This document shows, piece after piece, positions 25,807-34,814 of a stretch of 64,000 nt of DNA (its first letter is position 1; every line of letters starts with the position of its first letter). The notes under the pieces were generated by a model, which was not told where the DNA came from, ran no database searches, and saw nothing but the letters and a program-made list of their open reading frames with translations. The DNA is from Streptomyces gossypii (GTDB lineage Bacteria; Actinomycetota; Actinomycetes; Streptomycetales; Streptomycetaceae). Both the position numbers and the translations under genes were made by a program. Location: assembly GCF_025165795.1 (NCBI RefSeq), contig NZ_JAJAGO010000014.1:124001-188000 (forward strand), written 5' to 3'.

Positions 25807-27549
25807 ATGGCCGCCGTGAAAGTCGCCGACCAGCTTGTCCAGGTCCTGATCCAGTCCGGGGTCGAGCGGGTCTACGGAGTCGTCGGCGACAGCCTCAACC
25901 CCTTCGTCGACGCCATCCGCCGCTCGGACGGCGCACTGCAGTGGGTGCATGTGCGCAACGAGGAGGCGGGTGCCTTCGCCGCCGCCGCCGAGGCGCAGAT
26001 CACCGGGCGCCTCACCGTCTGCGCCGGTTCCTGCGGCCCCGGCAACACCCATCTGGTGCAGGGTCTGTACGACGCCCAGCGCAGCGGCGCGCCCGTACTG
26101 GCGATCGCCTCGCACATCCCCACCGGCCAGATCGGCACCAGCTTCTTCCAGGAGACCCACCCCGAACAGCTGTTCAACGAGGTGGCCGACTGGTGTGAAC
26201 TCCTCTCCCAGCCGGAGCAGATGCCCCGACTGGCCCGGATCGCCGCGCAGCGGGCGCTCGGCGGCTCCACCGTCGCCGTGCTGGTGCTGCCCGGCGACCT
26301 GGGCGAGAAACCGGCGCCCAACCCGACCGGGCGTACCGTCCCCACCCCCGCCTGCGGCACCGTCACCCCCGCGCCGGATGTGGTGGAGAAGCTGGCCGGC
26401 GCACTCAACGAAGCGGAGAAGGTCACCCTCTTCTGCGGCGTGGGCACCCGCCACGCGCACAGCCAGGTGATGCGGCTTGCCGAGACGCTCAAGGCGCCGG
26501 TCGGCCATACGCTGCGCGGAAAAGAGTGGATCCAGTACGAGAACCCCTATGACGTGGGGATGATCGGACTCCTCGGGTACGGAGCCTGCCACGACGCCGT
26601 GCACGGCGCCGATCTGCTGCTGATGCTCGGCACCGACTTCCCCTACGACGCCTTCCTGCCGCAGGCCCGCACCATCCAGGTCGACAACGACGCCCGCACC
26701 ATGGGCCGTCGCACCCCGCTGCGACTCGCCGTACACGGGGACGTCGCCGCCACGCTCGACGCCGTGCAGCCGCTGCTGGCACCCGCAGGCGACCGGAGCT
26801 TCCTCGACACCATGCTGCGCAAGCACGAACGCGCCCTGACCACGGCCGTCGACGCCTACACCCGCAACGTCGAACACCACACCCCGATCCACCCGGAGTA
26901 CGCGGCCAGCCTGCTGGACTCCATCGCCGCCGACGACGCCGTCTTCACCGTCGACACCGGCATGAACAACGTGTGGGCCGCCCGCTATCTCACCCCCAAC
27001 GGCCGCCGCCGCGTCATCGGCTCCTTCAGCCACGGCAGCATGGCCAACGCCCTGCCGCACGCCGTCGGCGCCGCCTTCGCCGACCGCTCCCGCCAGGTCG
27101 TCTCGCTCTCCGGCGACGGCGGCCTGGCGATGCTGCTCGGCGAACTGCTCACCGTGAAGCAGCACGACCTCCAGGTGAAGACGGTGGTCTTCAACAACGC
27201 CTCGCTGGGCATGGTCCGGCTGGAGATGATGGTCGACGGGCTGCCCGCCTACGAGACCGATCACGCCCCCGTCGACTACAGCGCCATCGCGCGCGGCGTC
27301 GGCATCCCCGCCTGGCGGGTGGAGCAGCCGAGCGAGGTGGCCGGCGCGCTCACCGACGCGCTGGGGCGCCCCGGGCCCGCGCTGGTGGAGCTGATCACCG
27401 ACCCCAACGCGCTTTCCGTGCCCTCCCACATCACCTTCGGCCAGGTGAAGGGCTTCGCCCTGGCGGCGGGCCGCACGGTGCTGGACGGCGGCGTCGGCAC
27501 CATGCTCGACCTGGCCCGCTCCAACCTCCGCAACATCCCCCGTCCCTGA
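25807..27549 (+). CDS. poxB: Thiamine-pyrophosphate enzyme, PoxB-type pyruvate oxidase/dehydrogenase
   Basis: The 580-residue protein has the three-domain layout of the ThDP decarboxylase/oxidase family. The N-terminal PYR domain has GVERVYGVVGDSLNPFVDAI, the catalytic Glu in HVRNEEAGAFAAAAEAQ and CAGSCGPGNTHLVQGLYDA; the middle domain has GVGTRHAHSQV; the C-terminal PP domain has the ThDP motif GDGGLAMLLGELLTV ending NNASLGM. These features match actinobacterial enzymes annotated as pyruvate dehydrogenase (quinone/cytochrome type) giving acetate and CO2. ATG at 25807 follows GAGGGGATGCC. Confidence 0.88.
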   Translation: MAAVKVADQLVQVLIQSGVERVYGVVGDSLNPFVDAIRRSDGALQWVHVRNEEAGAFAAAAEAQITGRLTVCAGSCGPGNTHLVQGLYDAQRSGAPVLAIASHIPTGQIGTSFFQETHPEQLFNEVADWCELLSQPEQMPRLARIAAQRALGGSTVAVLVLPGDLGEKPAPNPTGRTVPTPACGTVTPAPDVVEKLAGALNEAEKVTLFCGVGTRHAHSQVMRLAETLKAPVGHTLRGKEWIQYENPYDVGMIGLLGYGACHDAVHGADLLLMLGTDFPYDAFLPQARTIQVDNDARTMGRRTPLRLAVHGDVAATLDAVQPLLAPAGDRSFLDTMLRKHERALTTAVDAYTRNVEHHTPIHPEYAASLLDSIAADDAVFTVDTGMNNVWAARYLTPNGRRRVIGSFSHGSMANALPHAVGAAFADRSRQVVSLSGDGGLAMLLGELLTVKQHDLQVKTVVFNNASLGMVRLEMMVDGLPAYETDHAPVDYSAIARGVGIPAWRVEQPSEVAGALTDALGRPGPALVELITDPNALSVPSHITFGQVKGFALAAGRTVLDGGVGTMLDLARSNLRNIPRP

Positions 27550-27564
27550 GCGGGGGCGGGAGCG

Positions 27565-28431
27565 CTACTTCAGCAGGCGGGACATCCGCCGGTCGGCGAG
27601 CGGTTTGCCGCCGGTCTGGCAGGTCGGGCAGTACTGCAACGAGGAGTCGTGAAAGGAGACTTCGCGCACGGTGTCCCCGCAGACGGGGCACGGCAGTCCG
27701 GTGCGCCCGTGCACCCGCATGCCGCTCTTCTTCTCGGTTTTGAGGTTCCCCGCCGCCACCCCACGGGAGCGCTCGACGGCCTCGCGCAGCGTCTCGCCCA
27801 CGGCGGCGTACAGCGTGCCGGTCTCCTCCTCGGAGAGCCCGCCCGCGGGCTTGTACGGCGACATGCGCGCGGCGTGCAGGATCTCGTCCGAGTAGGCGTT
27901 GCCGATCCCGGCGACGGTGCTCTGATCGCGGAGCACCCCCTTGATCCGGCGCCGCTCGCCGCGCAGCAGTGCGCGGAACGCCTCCGGCGTGAAGTCCTCG
28001 GCGAGCGGGTCGGGGCCCAGGCGGGCGACGCCGGGCACCTCGGTGGGGTCGCGTACGACGTACGCCGCCAGGCGCTTCTGGCTGCCCGCCTCGGTGAGGT
28101 CGACCGCGGCGGCTTCCGGTTCGGCCAGGACCAGGCGGAGGGCCAGCGGGCCCTTGCCGGGGCGGGGCGGCGCCGGGGGCGGCTTCTCGTGCCAGCGCAG
28201 CCAGCCCGCCCGGGCCAGATGGACCACCAGGTGCAGATCGCCGGCCGTCAGGTCGAGGAACTTGCCCCAGCGCGCCACCTCGGTGAAGGTCTGCCCTTCG
28301 AGGGCGGTCAGCGGCGGGTCGTACGTCTTGAGCACGTTCACGGCGAGGGCGTGGGCGCTGGCGACCGTCCGGCCGACGAGTCGTGCGGCCAGGAACTCGC
28401 GGAGAGACGCCACCTCCGGCAATTCGGGCAT
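27565..28431 (-). CDS. Fpg/Nei family DNA glycosylase
   Basis: The 288-residue base-excision repair enzyme starts PELPEV after Met removal, giving the catalytic N-terminal Pro and Glu. The helix-two-turn-helix region includes GIGNAYSDEILHAARMSP, and a C-terminal zinc finger has CPVCG and CPTCQ. The residue set and length fit the actinobacterial Fpg/Nei-like branch; I cannot tell Nei1 from Fpg by eye. ATG at 28431 is chosen because the essential Pro must follow the initiator Met; an ATG three codons earlier would bury it. It converges on the PoxB gene with only 15 bases between stops. Confidence 0.9.
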   Translation of the reverse strand: MPELPEVASLREFLAARLVGRTVASAHALAVNVLKTYDPPLTALEGQTFTEVARWGKFLDLTAGDLHLVVHLARAGWLRWHEKPPPAPPRPGKGPLALRLVLAEPEAAAVDLTEAGSQKRLAAYVVRDPTEVPGVARLGPDPLAEDFTPEAFRALLRGERRRIKGVLRDQSTVAGIGNAYSDEILHAARMSPYKPAGGLSEEETGTLYAAVGETLREAVERSRGVAAGNLKTEKKSGMRVHGRTGLPCPVCGDTVREVSFHDSSLQYCPTCQTGGKPLADRRMSRLLK

Positions 28432-28537
28432 AGTACCCATTCTGCCAGTGGTGGTCCGGGGGCCGCCCGCCGAGTCGTGGACTGCGCCGCATACGGGTGC
28501 GGCACATGGTGCGGCGGGCGGCCTGCCGGAGTACCGC

Positions 28538-28963
28538 TCAGGCGAGCTTCGCCGAGAGGGTGATCGTGGTACCGGTCAGGGCCTGGCTCACCGGGCAGTT
28601 CGCCTTGGCGTTCTCGGCCGCCTCGGTGAACGCGCTCTCGTCCATGCCCGGGACCTCACCCTCCACGGTGAGGTGGATCCCGGTGATGCCGGTGCCCGGC
28701 TGGAAGGTCACCTCGGCCTGGGTGTTCAGCTTGGTGGGCGGGGTGCCCGCGCTGTTCAGTCCGTTCGAGAGCGCCATCGAGAAGCAGCTGGAGTGGGCGG
28801 CCGCGATCAGCTCCTCCGGGCTGGTCTTGCCGTTCGGCTCCTCCGAACGGGCGGGCCACGACACGGGGTAGGCGCCGATCCCGGACGAGTCGAGGGTGAC
28901 GGTGCCCGACCCCTCCATCAGATTCCCGTTCCAGACCGTGTGTGCGGTGCGTGTGGTCGCCAT
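28538..28963 (-). CDS. osmC: OsmC family peroxiredoxin
   Basis: The 141-residue protein is an OsmC/Ohr-type thiol peroxidase for organic hydroperoxides. The two redox cysteines are in AAAHSSCFSMALS and AKANCPVSQAL, and NGKTSPEELIAAAH is the OsmC-type motif. Its length equals that of E. coli OsmC (about 143). ATG at 28963 follows AGGAGGC, and a TATATA-containing AT-rich -10 region sits about 10 bases further upstream, unusual in this GC-rich DNA and suggestive of a strong stress promoter. Confidence 0.92.
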   Translation of the reverse strand: MATTRTAHTVWNGNLMEGSGTVTLDSSGIGAYPVSWPARSEEPNGKTSPEELIAAAHSSCFSMALSNGLNSAGTPPTKLNTQAEVTFQPGTGITGIHLTVEGEVPGMDESAFTEAAENAKANCPVSQALTGTTITLSAKLA

Positions 28964-29171
28964 GCGGAATGCCTCCTGTGTATATAGATCGGAATCAGCG
29001 TATGCATCGGACTGCAGGCCCGATCCTCCGCCCCCCGGCCGGTGTTGCCCATCCTGACGCGCCGGTCGGCGCGGGCGCGCGACGGACAGGGCGCCGGGAC
29101 GCGGCGCCGCCACTGCCGGTAACCTCCCGGACTACCGCATGTGCTCGGGGGACGAAAGGTGAAGAACGTCG

Positions 29172-29735
29172 ATGACGGCACTCGATGACGAAGAGGTCGA
29201 CGGTACGAAGGTACGCGGGGCCGATGTCCGTGACCGGGACGAGAACGCCGACCGGGATGCCGAGGGGGCCGCGGATACGGACACGCCTTCTGAGGCGGAA
29301 CCGGAGACCGTTGCCGTTGCGGACACGGAGACTGACGAGGGCTCGGACGCCGACGAGGGCTCGGACGCCGACCGCGGCGCCACATTGGGGGCCCGTCCCG
29401 ACGCGGCCCCCGACCCCGATGACGACGACCTCGCCGACCTCTACGACGACGAGGAGCCGGCGCGGCGGCCCCGTCTGACGCGAGCCGGGCAGGCACGCCG
29501 CACCCGCGCGGTGACCTCCGCCGTCGTCATGATCGCCGTCGCCACCGCACTTGTCGTCCGGCTCGGCAGCGCTCCGTCCCTGCTGACGGTCGGTCTCTAC
29601 GGCATCGCGCTGATACTTTCCGGGACCGCGATCGTGCTGAGCCGCAGAGGCCGTACGCGCTGGGCGATGGCCGTGCTCGGCTGCGGCTTCGTGATGGTCG
29701 TCCTCGCGGAGCAGATGCTGCCGGACGGGGGCTGA
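29172..29735 (+). CDS. Membrane protein with long acidic N-terminal region
   Basis: The 187-residue protein has about 100 very acidic, low-complexity residues including a perfect duplicated unit EGSDAD-EGSDAD (an 18-base DNA duplication), then a short basic stretch RRPRLTRAGQARRTR and three hydrophobic segments (about 113-130, 133-152, 158-178). I recognise no family. The acidic tail would face the cytoplasm if the positive-inside rule holds. A hairpin terminator follows the stop. Confidence 0.7.
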   Translation: MTALDDEEVDGTKVRGADVRDRDENADRDAEGAADTDTPSEAEPETVAVADTETDEGSDADEGSDADRGATLGARPDAAPDPDDDDLADLYDDEEPARRPRLTRAGQARRTRAVTSAVVMIAVATALVVRLGSAPSLLTVGLYGIALILSGTAIVLSRRGRTRWAMAVLGCGFVMVVLAEQMLPDGG

Positions 29736-29744
29736 GGAGCTGCT

Positions 29745-29767
29745 GTCCTGCCCCCGGCCGGCAGGAC
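29745..29767 (+). terminator. Hairpin after the acidic membrane protein gene
   Basis: GTCCTGCC and GGCAGGAC flank a 7-base loop, 10 bases after the stop codon. No U tract follows. Confidence 0.5.
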
Positions 29768-29842
29768 GACGGCTTCTTGCATCCGCTGACGGGCTCTCCT
29801 GGGCAGTGACGCCACCGCCGCCATGGGCTAGGTTCCGTGCCC

Positions 29843-30967
29843 ATGAGGCTGAAGGGAAAGCTGAGGCGAGCAGCGGCGGCCGGACTGTGCGGGGCGGCCC
29901 TGGCCGCCGCGCTCGGCACGGGCCAGGCACAGGCGGACGGTCAGAAGCGGGCGGGGCAGGCACAGCCGTCGGCCCGCTGGGAGTCGGCCGCGCCCGGCTG
30001 GTCGCTCAAGGACAGCGGGACGGATGCCCGGTTCCGTGGGCTGGACGCGGTCAGCCGCTCCACGGCGTGGGTGGCGGGCAGCGGCGGCACCGTACTGCGG
30101 ACCAGGGACGGCGGCCGTCACTGGAATGACGTGTCGCCGCCGGGCGCGGCCGGTCTGGAGTTCCGGGACGTCGAGGCGTTCGGCGCGCGGCGCGCCGTGG
30201 TGCTCGCCATCGGACCGGGCGAGGAGTCGCGGGTGTTCCGTACGGCGGACGGCGGTGCCACCTGGGCGGAGACCTTCCGCAACGACACCCCCGAGGCGTT
30301 CTACAACTGTCTTACGTTCTTCGACGCCCGGCACGGTCTGGCCGTCAGCGACCCGGTGAACGGCAAGTTCCGCATCCTGTCGACCGGGGACGGCGGCCGC
30401 AGCTGGCGTGTGCTGCCCGACCGGGGCATGCCGCCCGCGCAGGAGGGCGAGGCGAACTTCGCGGCCAGCGGGCAGTGCCTGGTGAGCAGCGGCCCGCGCG
30501 ATGTGTGGATGGCCACCGGCGGTGCCGGGACGGCGCGGGTACTGCACTCCGCCGACCGGGGACACACCTGGCGTGCGGCCGAGGCGCCGATCCCGGCGGG
30601 AGCCGGGGAGCGTGGCGTCTTCGGGCTCGCCTTCCGCGACGCCCGCCACGGTGTGGCGGTCGGCGGTGACTTCCGGCCCGGCGAGCAGTCGCCTGACGCC
30701 TCGGCGGTGACCGGCGACGGCGGCCGGACGTGGACGGACAGCGCCCGCCCGGTGCCGGAGTACCGTTCGGGCGTTGCCTGGCTGCCGCACACCCGCCGCA
30801 TCGCACTGGCCGTCGGGCCGACGGGCACCGACGTCACCTTCGACGGCGGGCGCAACTGGCGGACGGTGGACGCTGGTTCCTACGACACGGTGGACTGCGC
30901 GGACGACTTCGGGTGCTGGGCCTCCGGGGAGGACGGCCGTATCGCCCGGCTGGAGCCGTCCCGCTGA
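29843..30967 (+). CDS. Exported BNR/Ycf48-like beta-propeller protein
   Basis: The 374-residue protein has a signal peptide (MRLKGKLRRAAAAGLCGAAL, cleavage near AQA-DG) and then repeated beta-propeller blades marked by T-DGG-W motifs: RTRDGGRHWND, RTADGGATWAE, STGDGGRSWRV, HSADRGHTWRA, TGDGGRTWTD and TFDGGRNWRT. This is the BNR/photosystem II assembly factor (Ycf48)-like fold, here in a secreted actinobacterial protein of unknown ligand. A GTG two codons earlier is possible. TAGGTT at 29829-29834 sits about 8 bases before the ATG with no ribosome site, hinting at a leaderless transcript. Confidence 0.83.
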   Translation: MRLKGKLRRAAAAGLCGAALAAALGTGQAQADGQKRAGQAQPSARWESAAPGWSLKDSGTDARFRGLDAVSRSTAWVAGSGGTVLRTRDGGRHWNDVSPPGAAGLEFRDVEAFGARRAVVLAIGPGEESRVFRTADGGATWAETFRNDTPEAFYNCLTFFDARHGLAVSDPVNGKFRILSTGDGGRSWRVLPDRGMPPAQEGEANFAASGQCLVSSGPRDVWMATGGAGTARVLHSADRGHTWRAAEAPIPAGAGERGVFGLAFRDARHGVAVGGDFRPGEQSPDASAVTGDGGRTWTDSARPVPEYRSGVAWLPHTRRIALAVGPTGTDVTFDGGRNWRTVDAGSYDTVDCADDFGCWASGEDGRIARLEPSR

Positions 30968-30973
30968 CCTGCC

Positions 30974-31015
30974 GAGCCGCCCCCACCCGTGTGTGCGTAC
31001 GGATGGGGGCGGCTC
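30974..31015. terminator. Bidirectional terminator between convergent genes
   Basis: GAGCCGCCCCCA and TGGGGGCGGCTC are perfect complements around an 18-base loop whose ends pair further (CCGT with ACGG). It lies between the beta-propeller gene and the converging SDR gene, serving both. Confidence 0.7.
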
Positions 31016-31060
31016 CGGGCTTCCGGACGGGCTCCGGATTGGCTCCGGATTTGCTGACGG

Positions 31061-31804
31061 TCAGGCCGAGTGGCCGCCGTCCACGGCGAGGGAGGCGCCG
31101 GTGATGTAATTGCCGCCCTCACCCGCCAGATGTGCCACCGTCGCGGCGATCTCCGACGGCTCGGCGTGGCGGCCGAGAACGGTGAAGCCCTGCTGCGCCG
31201 ACGCGCTGGGCCCGTCCGCCGGGTTCATGTCCGTGTTGGTCGGGCCGGGCTGCACCAGATTCGCGGTGATGCCGCGTCCGCCCAGCTCCCGGGCGAGCCC
31301 CTTGGTGAGGCCGGTCAGCGCCGCCTTGCTGGTGGCGTACAGCGTGGCGCCCGGGAAGGGGACGCGCTCGGTGATGCAGGAACCGATGTTGATGATCCGT
31401 CCGCCCTCGGCGAGCTGCCCGGCGGCGGCACGCGCCGCGAGGTAGGCACCCCGCACGTTCACCGCGAGCACCCGGTCGATGTCCTCGAGAGACAGCTCAC
31501 CGATCGGGGCCATCACGCCGGTACCCGCGTTGTTCACAAGGATGTCGAGACGCCCGAACTCCGTGACGGTGCCTTCGACGGCCGCCGTCACGTCCGGGCC
31601 CTCGCCGAAGTCGGCGCGTACGGCCCAGCCGCGCCTGCCCGCCGCCTCGATCCCGGCGACGACCTGCGCGGCCTGCTCCTTGTTGTGCTGGTAGGTCAGG
31701 GCGACGTCCGCGCCGTCCTGCGCCAGCCGCAGCGCCACCGCCGCGCCGATCCCGCGGCTGCCACCGGTGACCAGAGCGACCTTGCCGTTGAGCGGAGAAA
31801 TCAT
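31061..31804 (-). CDS. SDR family oxidoreductase (FabG-like)
   Basis: The 247-residue short-chain dehydrogenase has the NAD(P) motif VTGGSRGIGAAVALRL, NNAGTG in the core, the catalytic Ser in INIGSCITER and the Tyr-x3-Lys pair in YATSKAALTG. It ends with the typical GASLAVDGGHSA. It resembles 3-oxoacyl-ACP reductase-like enzymes, but many members reduce other ketones. ATG at 31804 has better ribosome-site spacing than the one three codons upstream. A decayed LysR gene lies upstream and may once have controlled it. Confidence 0.9.
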   Translation of the reverse strand: MISPLNGKVALVTGGSRGIGAAVALRLAQDGADVALTYQHNKEQAAQVVAGIEAAGRRGWAVRADFGEGPDVTAAVEGTVTEFGRLDILVNNAGTGVMAPIGELSLEDIDRVLAVNVRGAYLAARAAAGQLAEGGRIINIGSCITERVPFPGATLYATSKAALTGLTKGLARELGGRGITANLVQPGPTNTDMNPADGPSASAQQGFTVLGRHAEPSEIAATVAHLAGEGGNYITGASLAVDGGHSA

Positions 31805-31940
31805 GGTGTCCATCCCTGTTTGTTACGTGTTTTCGGGCTTGGACTGATACTCGCGCGGCCGGTGGGGCCGTGGCTGGCGGGATTCGGACAGGACATCTGA
31901 CAGGCCCGTCGGGCTGCCCATGGTGAGGGCCGCACGCGGG

Positions 31941-32281
31941 TCAGAACACGCGATCGTGCCGGATGTGGTGGGGGAGGAGGTCCAGAAACGCGTGCGGCGC
32001 GCGTGTGGGTGGCGCGTCGCCGAGGTGACCACGCTGAGCGTCCAGGACAGTTCGGCGTCCGCCAACGGCACCGCACGCACGGCCGGTCCGGCCGCTTTCG
32101 CGACTCGGGGGAACAGGAAGGCCACGCCGAGGCCGTGGGCCACGTGGTCGGGGATCGAGGTGATGTCGGAAACCTCGATCAGGACGCGTCGTGCCAGTTC
32201 CGCTCTGGTGAAGGCGTCGTCGACCAGCTTCCGCTGCCCGGACCCCCTCGGCATGTCGACGAAGGTGGCGTCGGCGACCTC
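31941..32281 (-). pseudogene. Decayed LysR-type regulator, effector domain only
   Basis: The minus-strand translation EVADATFVDMPRGSGQRKLVDDAF, then VSDITSIPDHVAHGLGVAFL, matches the C-terminal effector domain of LysR regulators. Near 32015 the frame shifts: the expected ending PHAFLDLLPHHIRHDRVF is found in the neighbouring frame up to a stop at 31941. No DNA-binding domain precedes it; upstream codons to about 32450 give unrelated residues. Loss of the HTH plus a frameshift makes this a pseudogene. Confidence 0.65.
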
Positions 32282-32461
32282 GCGCAGACGGACGGCCGGT
32301 CGCCGGGCCGGCTGCTCTTTGCGTGCGCCGTGCTGGTGGACGCCCTTCGCGTACTTGTCCCTGGCGTGTTCGACCTTGGCGGCGAATTCGAGAGGAGCGG
32401 CCCTGGTGGGGTCCGAGGGGCTGGGCCATACCTGCGTGACCGAGAGGGCGTGGCGACGGCA
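32282..32461. other. Non-coding remainder upstream of the LysR remnant
   Basis: An open minus-strand frame continues here, encoding a Lys/His-rich stretch (VEHARDKYAKGVHQHGARK) that fits no LysR HTH. It may be another gene scrap joined to the remnant by deletion. No promoter was seen. Confidence 0.35.
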
Positions 32462-33364
32462 TCAGGAAGCGGGGACGGACTCCAGCCGGTAGGCGTCCCC
32501 GTGGGCGACCACGCGGCCGGCGGTGGGCGGTGCGAAGTGGGTGCCGAGGAGGAGGGTGTCCGTGCCGGCGAGGGAGCCGAGCAGCTTGCGGCGGGTGGCC
32601 TCGGACTGCCGCGGGTCGATGTCGACGCAGGCGCCGATGACGGGGTGGGCGAGCTGGACGGGGTGGTGGACGCAGTCGCCGGAGATCAGCGCCGTCTCCT
32701 TCTGGCTGGTCAGTTCCACGGCGACGTGGCCGGGGGTGTGGCCGGGCGTCGGGATCAAGCGCAGGCCGGGGGCGATCTCGGCCCCCTTGTGCGGGACGTC
32801 GACCGTGCTCAGCAGACCCGCCTGTTCGACCGGGATCACGGAGTCGCGGAACATCTGTTCGCGTGCCTCCTCCATGTCGTACGTGGCCCAGGACTCCCGC
32901 TCGGCGCGGGAGGTGAGGTAGCGGGCGTTGGGGAAGGTGGGGACCCATTCGCCGTTCACCTGCCGTGTGTTCCAGCCGACGTGATCGGCGTGCAGGTGAG
33001 TGAGGATCACCAGGTCGACGGAGTCCGGGGGGAAACCGGCGGCGGTGAGGCGCTCCAGGAAGTCGGTCCGCAGGTTGTGCCAGGCCGGGTTGGCACGCTC
33101 CTTGCCGTTGCCGATGCCGGTGTCGACGAGAACGCGCAGCCCGTTCACGACGAACGCGAAGCTGTGGCTGTCGATGTGCAGAATCCCGTCCTGGCCGGCG
33201 AAGTGGGGCTGCAGCCAGTCCTGGGCGGTCACCACCTCAGGGGTGGCGTCGGGCAGCAGCCAGGGTCCGGTCGCGGGCGGCAGGGCGACTTCGTCGATGC
33301 GGTGGACGGTGACGCCGCCCACGGTCCAGGAGGGGATGGGGGTGGCGGCGGGGGAGGTGTGCAT
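32462..33364 (-). CDS. MBL-fold metallo-hydrolase
   Basis: The 300-residue metallo-beta-lactamase-fold protein has the zinc motif THLHADHVGW (122-131), then TPGHTPGHVAVEL, the bridging Asp in ALISGDCVHHP and a final His in LLGTHF. The layout resembles lactonase/glyoxalase-II-like hydrolases of about 300 residues, including quorum-quenching-type enzymes, but the substrate is not determinable. ATG at 33364 follows AAAGGAAA. The stop of the upstream MFS gene is 24 bases before it, so they form one leftward operon. Confidence 0.88.
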   Translation of the reverse strand: MHTSPAATPIPSWTVGGVTVHRIDEVALPPATGPWLLPDATPEVVTAQDWLQPHFAGQDGILHIDSHSFAFVVNGLRVLVDTGIGNGKERANPAWHNLRTDFLERLTAAGFPPDSVDLVILTHLHADHVGWNTRQVNGEWVPTFPNARYLTSRAERESWATYDMEEAREQMFRDSVIPVEQAGLLSTVDVPHKGAEIAPGLRLIPTPGHTPGHVAVELTSQKETALISGDCVHHPVQLAHPVIGACVDIDPRQSEATRRKLLGSLAGTDTLLLGTHFAPPTAGRVVAHGDAYRLESVPAS

Positions 33365-33388
33365 TGTGTGTCGTTTCCTTTGTTCTCT

Positions 33389-34687
33389 TCAGTGGGAGCG
33401 GTCGGCTTCGGGGTGGGCCGCCCCGCGTCGTGACGCGATGAGTGCCGCCAGTGCCGCCAGGGCGAGCAGAGCGGCGGTGATGGCGTAGGCGTGTGAGGTG
33501 GTCCCCAGCCCGTAGCGCTGGGTGGCGGCGCCCGCGGCGACGGCGGGCAGGCTCATGGAGAGGTAGCTGAGGATGTAGTAGGCGGCCAGTGTCGCGGCGC
33601 GGTCCCGCTCGTCGAGCGAGGCGAGGAGCATACGCAGCGCCCCCTGGGAAACGGCGCCGAAGGCGATGCCGGCCAGCACCGCTCCGCCGTAGACGGCGGG
33701 CAGTCCGGAGCCGTGCAGACCGCTCAGGGTCAGGGCCGCGGCGGGCAGGACGGACAGGCAGCCGCCGATCGCCGTGGCGCGGGGCGGCCTGCGCCGCAGC
33801 GCCCACACGGTGAGTGCGGCGGTGGCGCTGAGGGTGAAGAAGACCATGCCGCGGGCTGCTTGCGGGGCGTCGGGGGCCACCAGGCGTACGAGGGCCGGGC
33901 CGAGGGAGGAGTAGAAGCCGCCCAGCGCCCAGACGGTGCCGACAGCGGCGCCCGCGGCCAGCAGGGTGCGGCGGGCCGGCGGCGGGACGCTGACCCGCGG
34001 GCGCAGCGACCGCAGCGCTCCCGCGTGGCGGTGGGCCGTCTCCGTGGTGAAGGTGGCCGCGATCGCCTGGGCTAGGAACAACGCCGCCAGCAGTACGTAG
34101 ACGGTGACGGTGGGGGCGGGGGCGAAACGGACGAGCAGGGTGGAGACGAGCACGCCGGTGGCCATGCCGGCGACCGGGGTGACGCTGTTGGCCAGGGCGG
34201 ACCGGCCCGGGCGCCGGGGGTTTTCCAGGTCGAGGAGCGCCGCGCCCGCGGCGCTGGTGGCCGCGCCGGTGGCCGCTCCTTGCAGGACCCGGGCGATGGT
34301 CAGGGAGCCCGCGCCGTCCGCTGAGGCCAGGAGGACCATGGAGGCGGCCGCCATGAGCAGGGCGCCTGCCAGGACGGGGCGTCGCCCCAGGTGGTCGGAG
34401 AGCGCTCCGGTGGTGAGCAGGGCCAGCAACAGGGCCAAAGCGTACGCGCTGAAGACCACGGTGACGGCGAGCGCGGAGAGGCCCCACTGGTCCTGGTAGA
34501 GAGGGTAGAGCGGGGTTGGAGCGCTGGACGCGGCCAGGAGGGCCGCGAGTATCGACACGTCGAGGGCGAAAGAAGCCGTGCGCCTCTTCGTACGGGTGCG
34601 GGTGGCCTGGTGAGCGACGTGCGCGGGTGCGTCGGAGATCGCGGGCGCGTCGGCCACCGCTCGTACGCCGGAGATGACGCCGGGCAT
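33389..34687 (-). CDS. MFS transporter
   Basis: The 432-residue protein has twelve hydrophobic segments, the loop 2-3 motif GALSDHLGRRPVL and VARVLQGAATG-like segment 4, typical of the drug-exporter branch of the major facilitator superfamily. ATG at 34687 follows GGAAGGAG. It leads an operon with the metallo-hydrolase and is divergent from the AtzG-like/amidase pair, across two palindromes. A pump next to hydrolases suggests export or detoxification of the same class of compound. Confidence 0.87.
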   Translation of the reverse strand: MPGVISGVRAVADAPAISDAPAHVAHQATRTRTKRRTASFALDVSILAALLAASSAPTPLYPLYQDQWGLSALAVTVVFSAYALALLLALLTTGALSDHLGRRPVLAGALLMAAASMVLLASADGAGSLTIARVLQGAATGAATSAAGAALLDLENPRRPGRSALANSVTPVAGMATGVLVSTLLVRFAPAPTVTVYVLLAALFLAQAIAATFTTETAHRHAGALRSLRPRVSVPPPARRTLLAAGAAVGTVWALGGFYSSLGPALVRLVAPDAPQAARGMVFFTLSATAALTVWALRRRPPRATAIGGCLSVLPAAALTLSGLHGSGLPAVYGGAVLAGIAFGAVSQGALRMLLASLDERDRAATLAAYYILSYLSMSLPAVAAGAATQRYGLGTTSHAYAITAALLALAALAALIASRRGAAHPEADRSH

Positions 34688-34701
34688 GGGACTCCTTCCG
34701 T

Positions 34702-34716
34702 AAATGCAATGCATTT
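34702..34716. promoter_or_regulatory. Palindrome next to the MFS start
   Basis: AAATGCA-A-TGCATTT is a perfect 15-base dyad, 14 bases upstream of the MFS ATG. It overlaps the end of the 45-base palindrome by 3 bases. Either the same or a second regulator could bind here. Confidence 0.55.
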
Positions 34717-34758
34717 GCTTTAACCCGACCGTAGGGCCTACGGTCGGGTTAAAGCAAA
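34714..34758. promoter_or_regulatory. 45-base perfect palindrome, divergent operator
   Basis: Two 22-base arms are exact complements around a single G (34736). The left arm begins TTTGCTTTAACCCGACC and the inner part reads CCGTAGG-G-CCTACGG. It lies between the divergent MFS (start 34687) and AtzG-like (start 34815) genes. The inner dyad resembles operators of TetR proteins that control MFS pumps; the GCTTTAA half-site recurs at 36554-36560, in front of the TetR gene two genes downstream, which may be the regulator. Confidence 0.65.
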
Positions 34759-34814
34759 CCGTTAGCTTTTGGCGCGGAGTGCTTCGTTGCCACGCCCCTG
34801 ATCAGGAGAAACCT

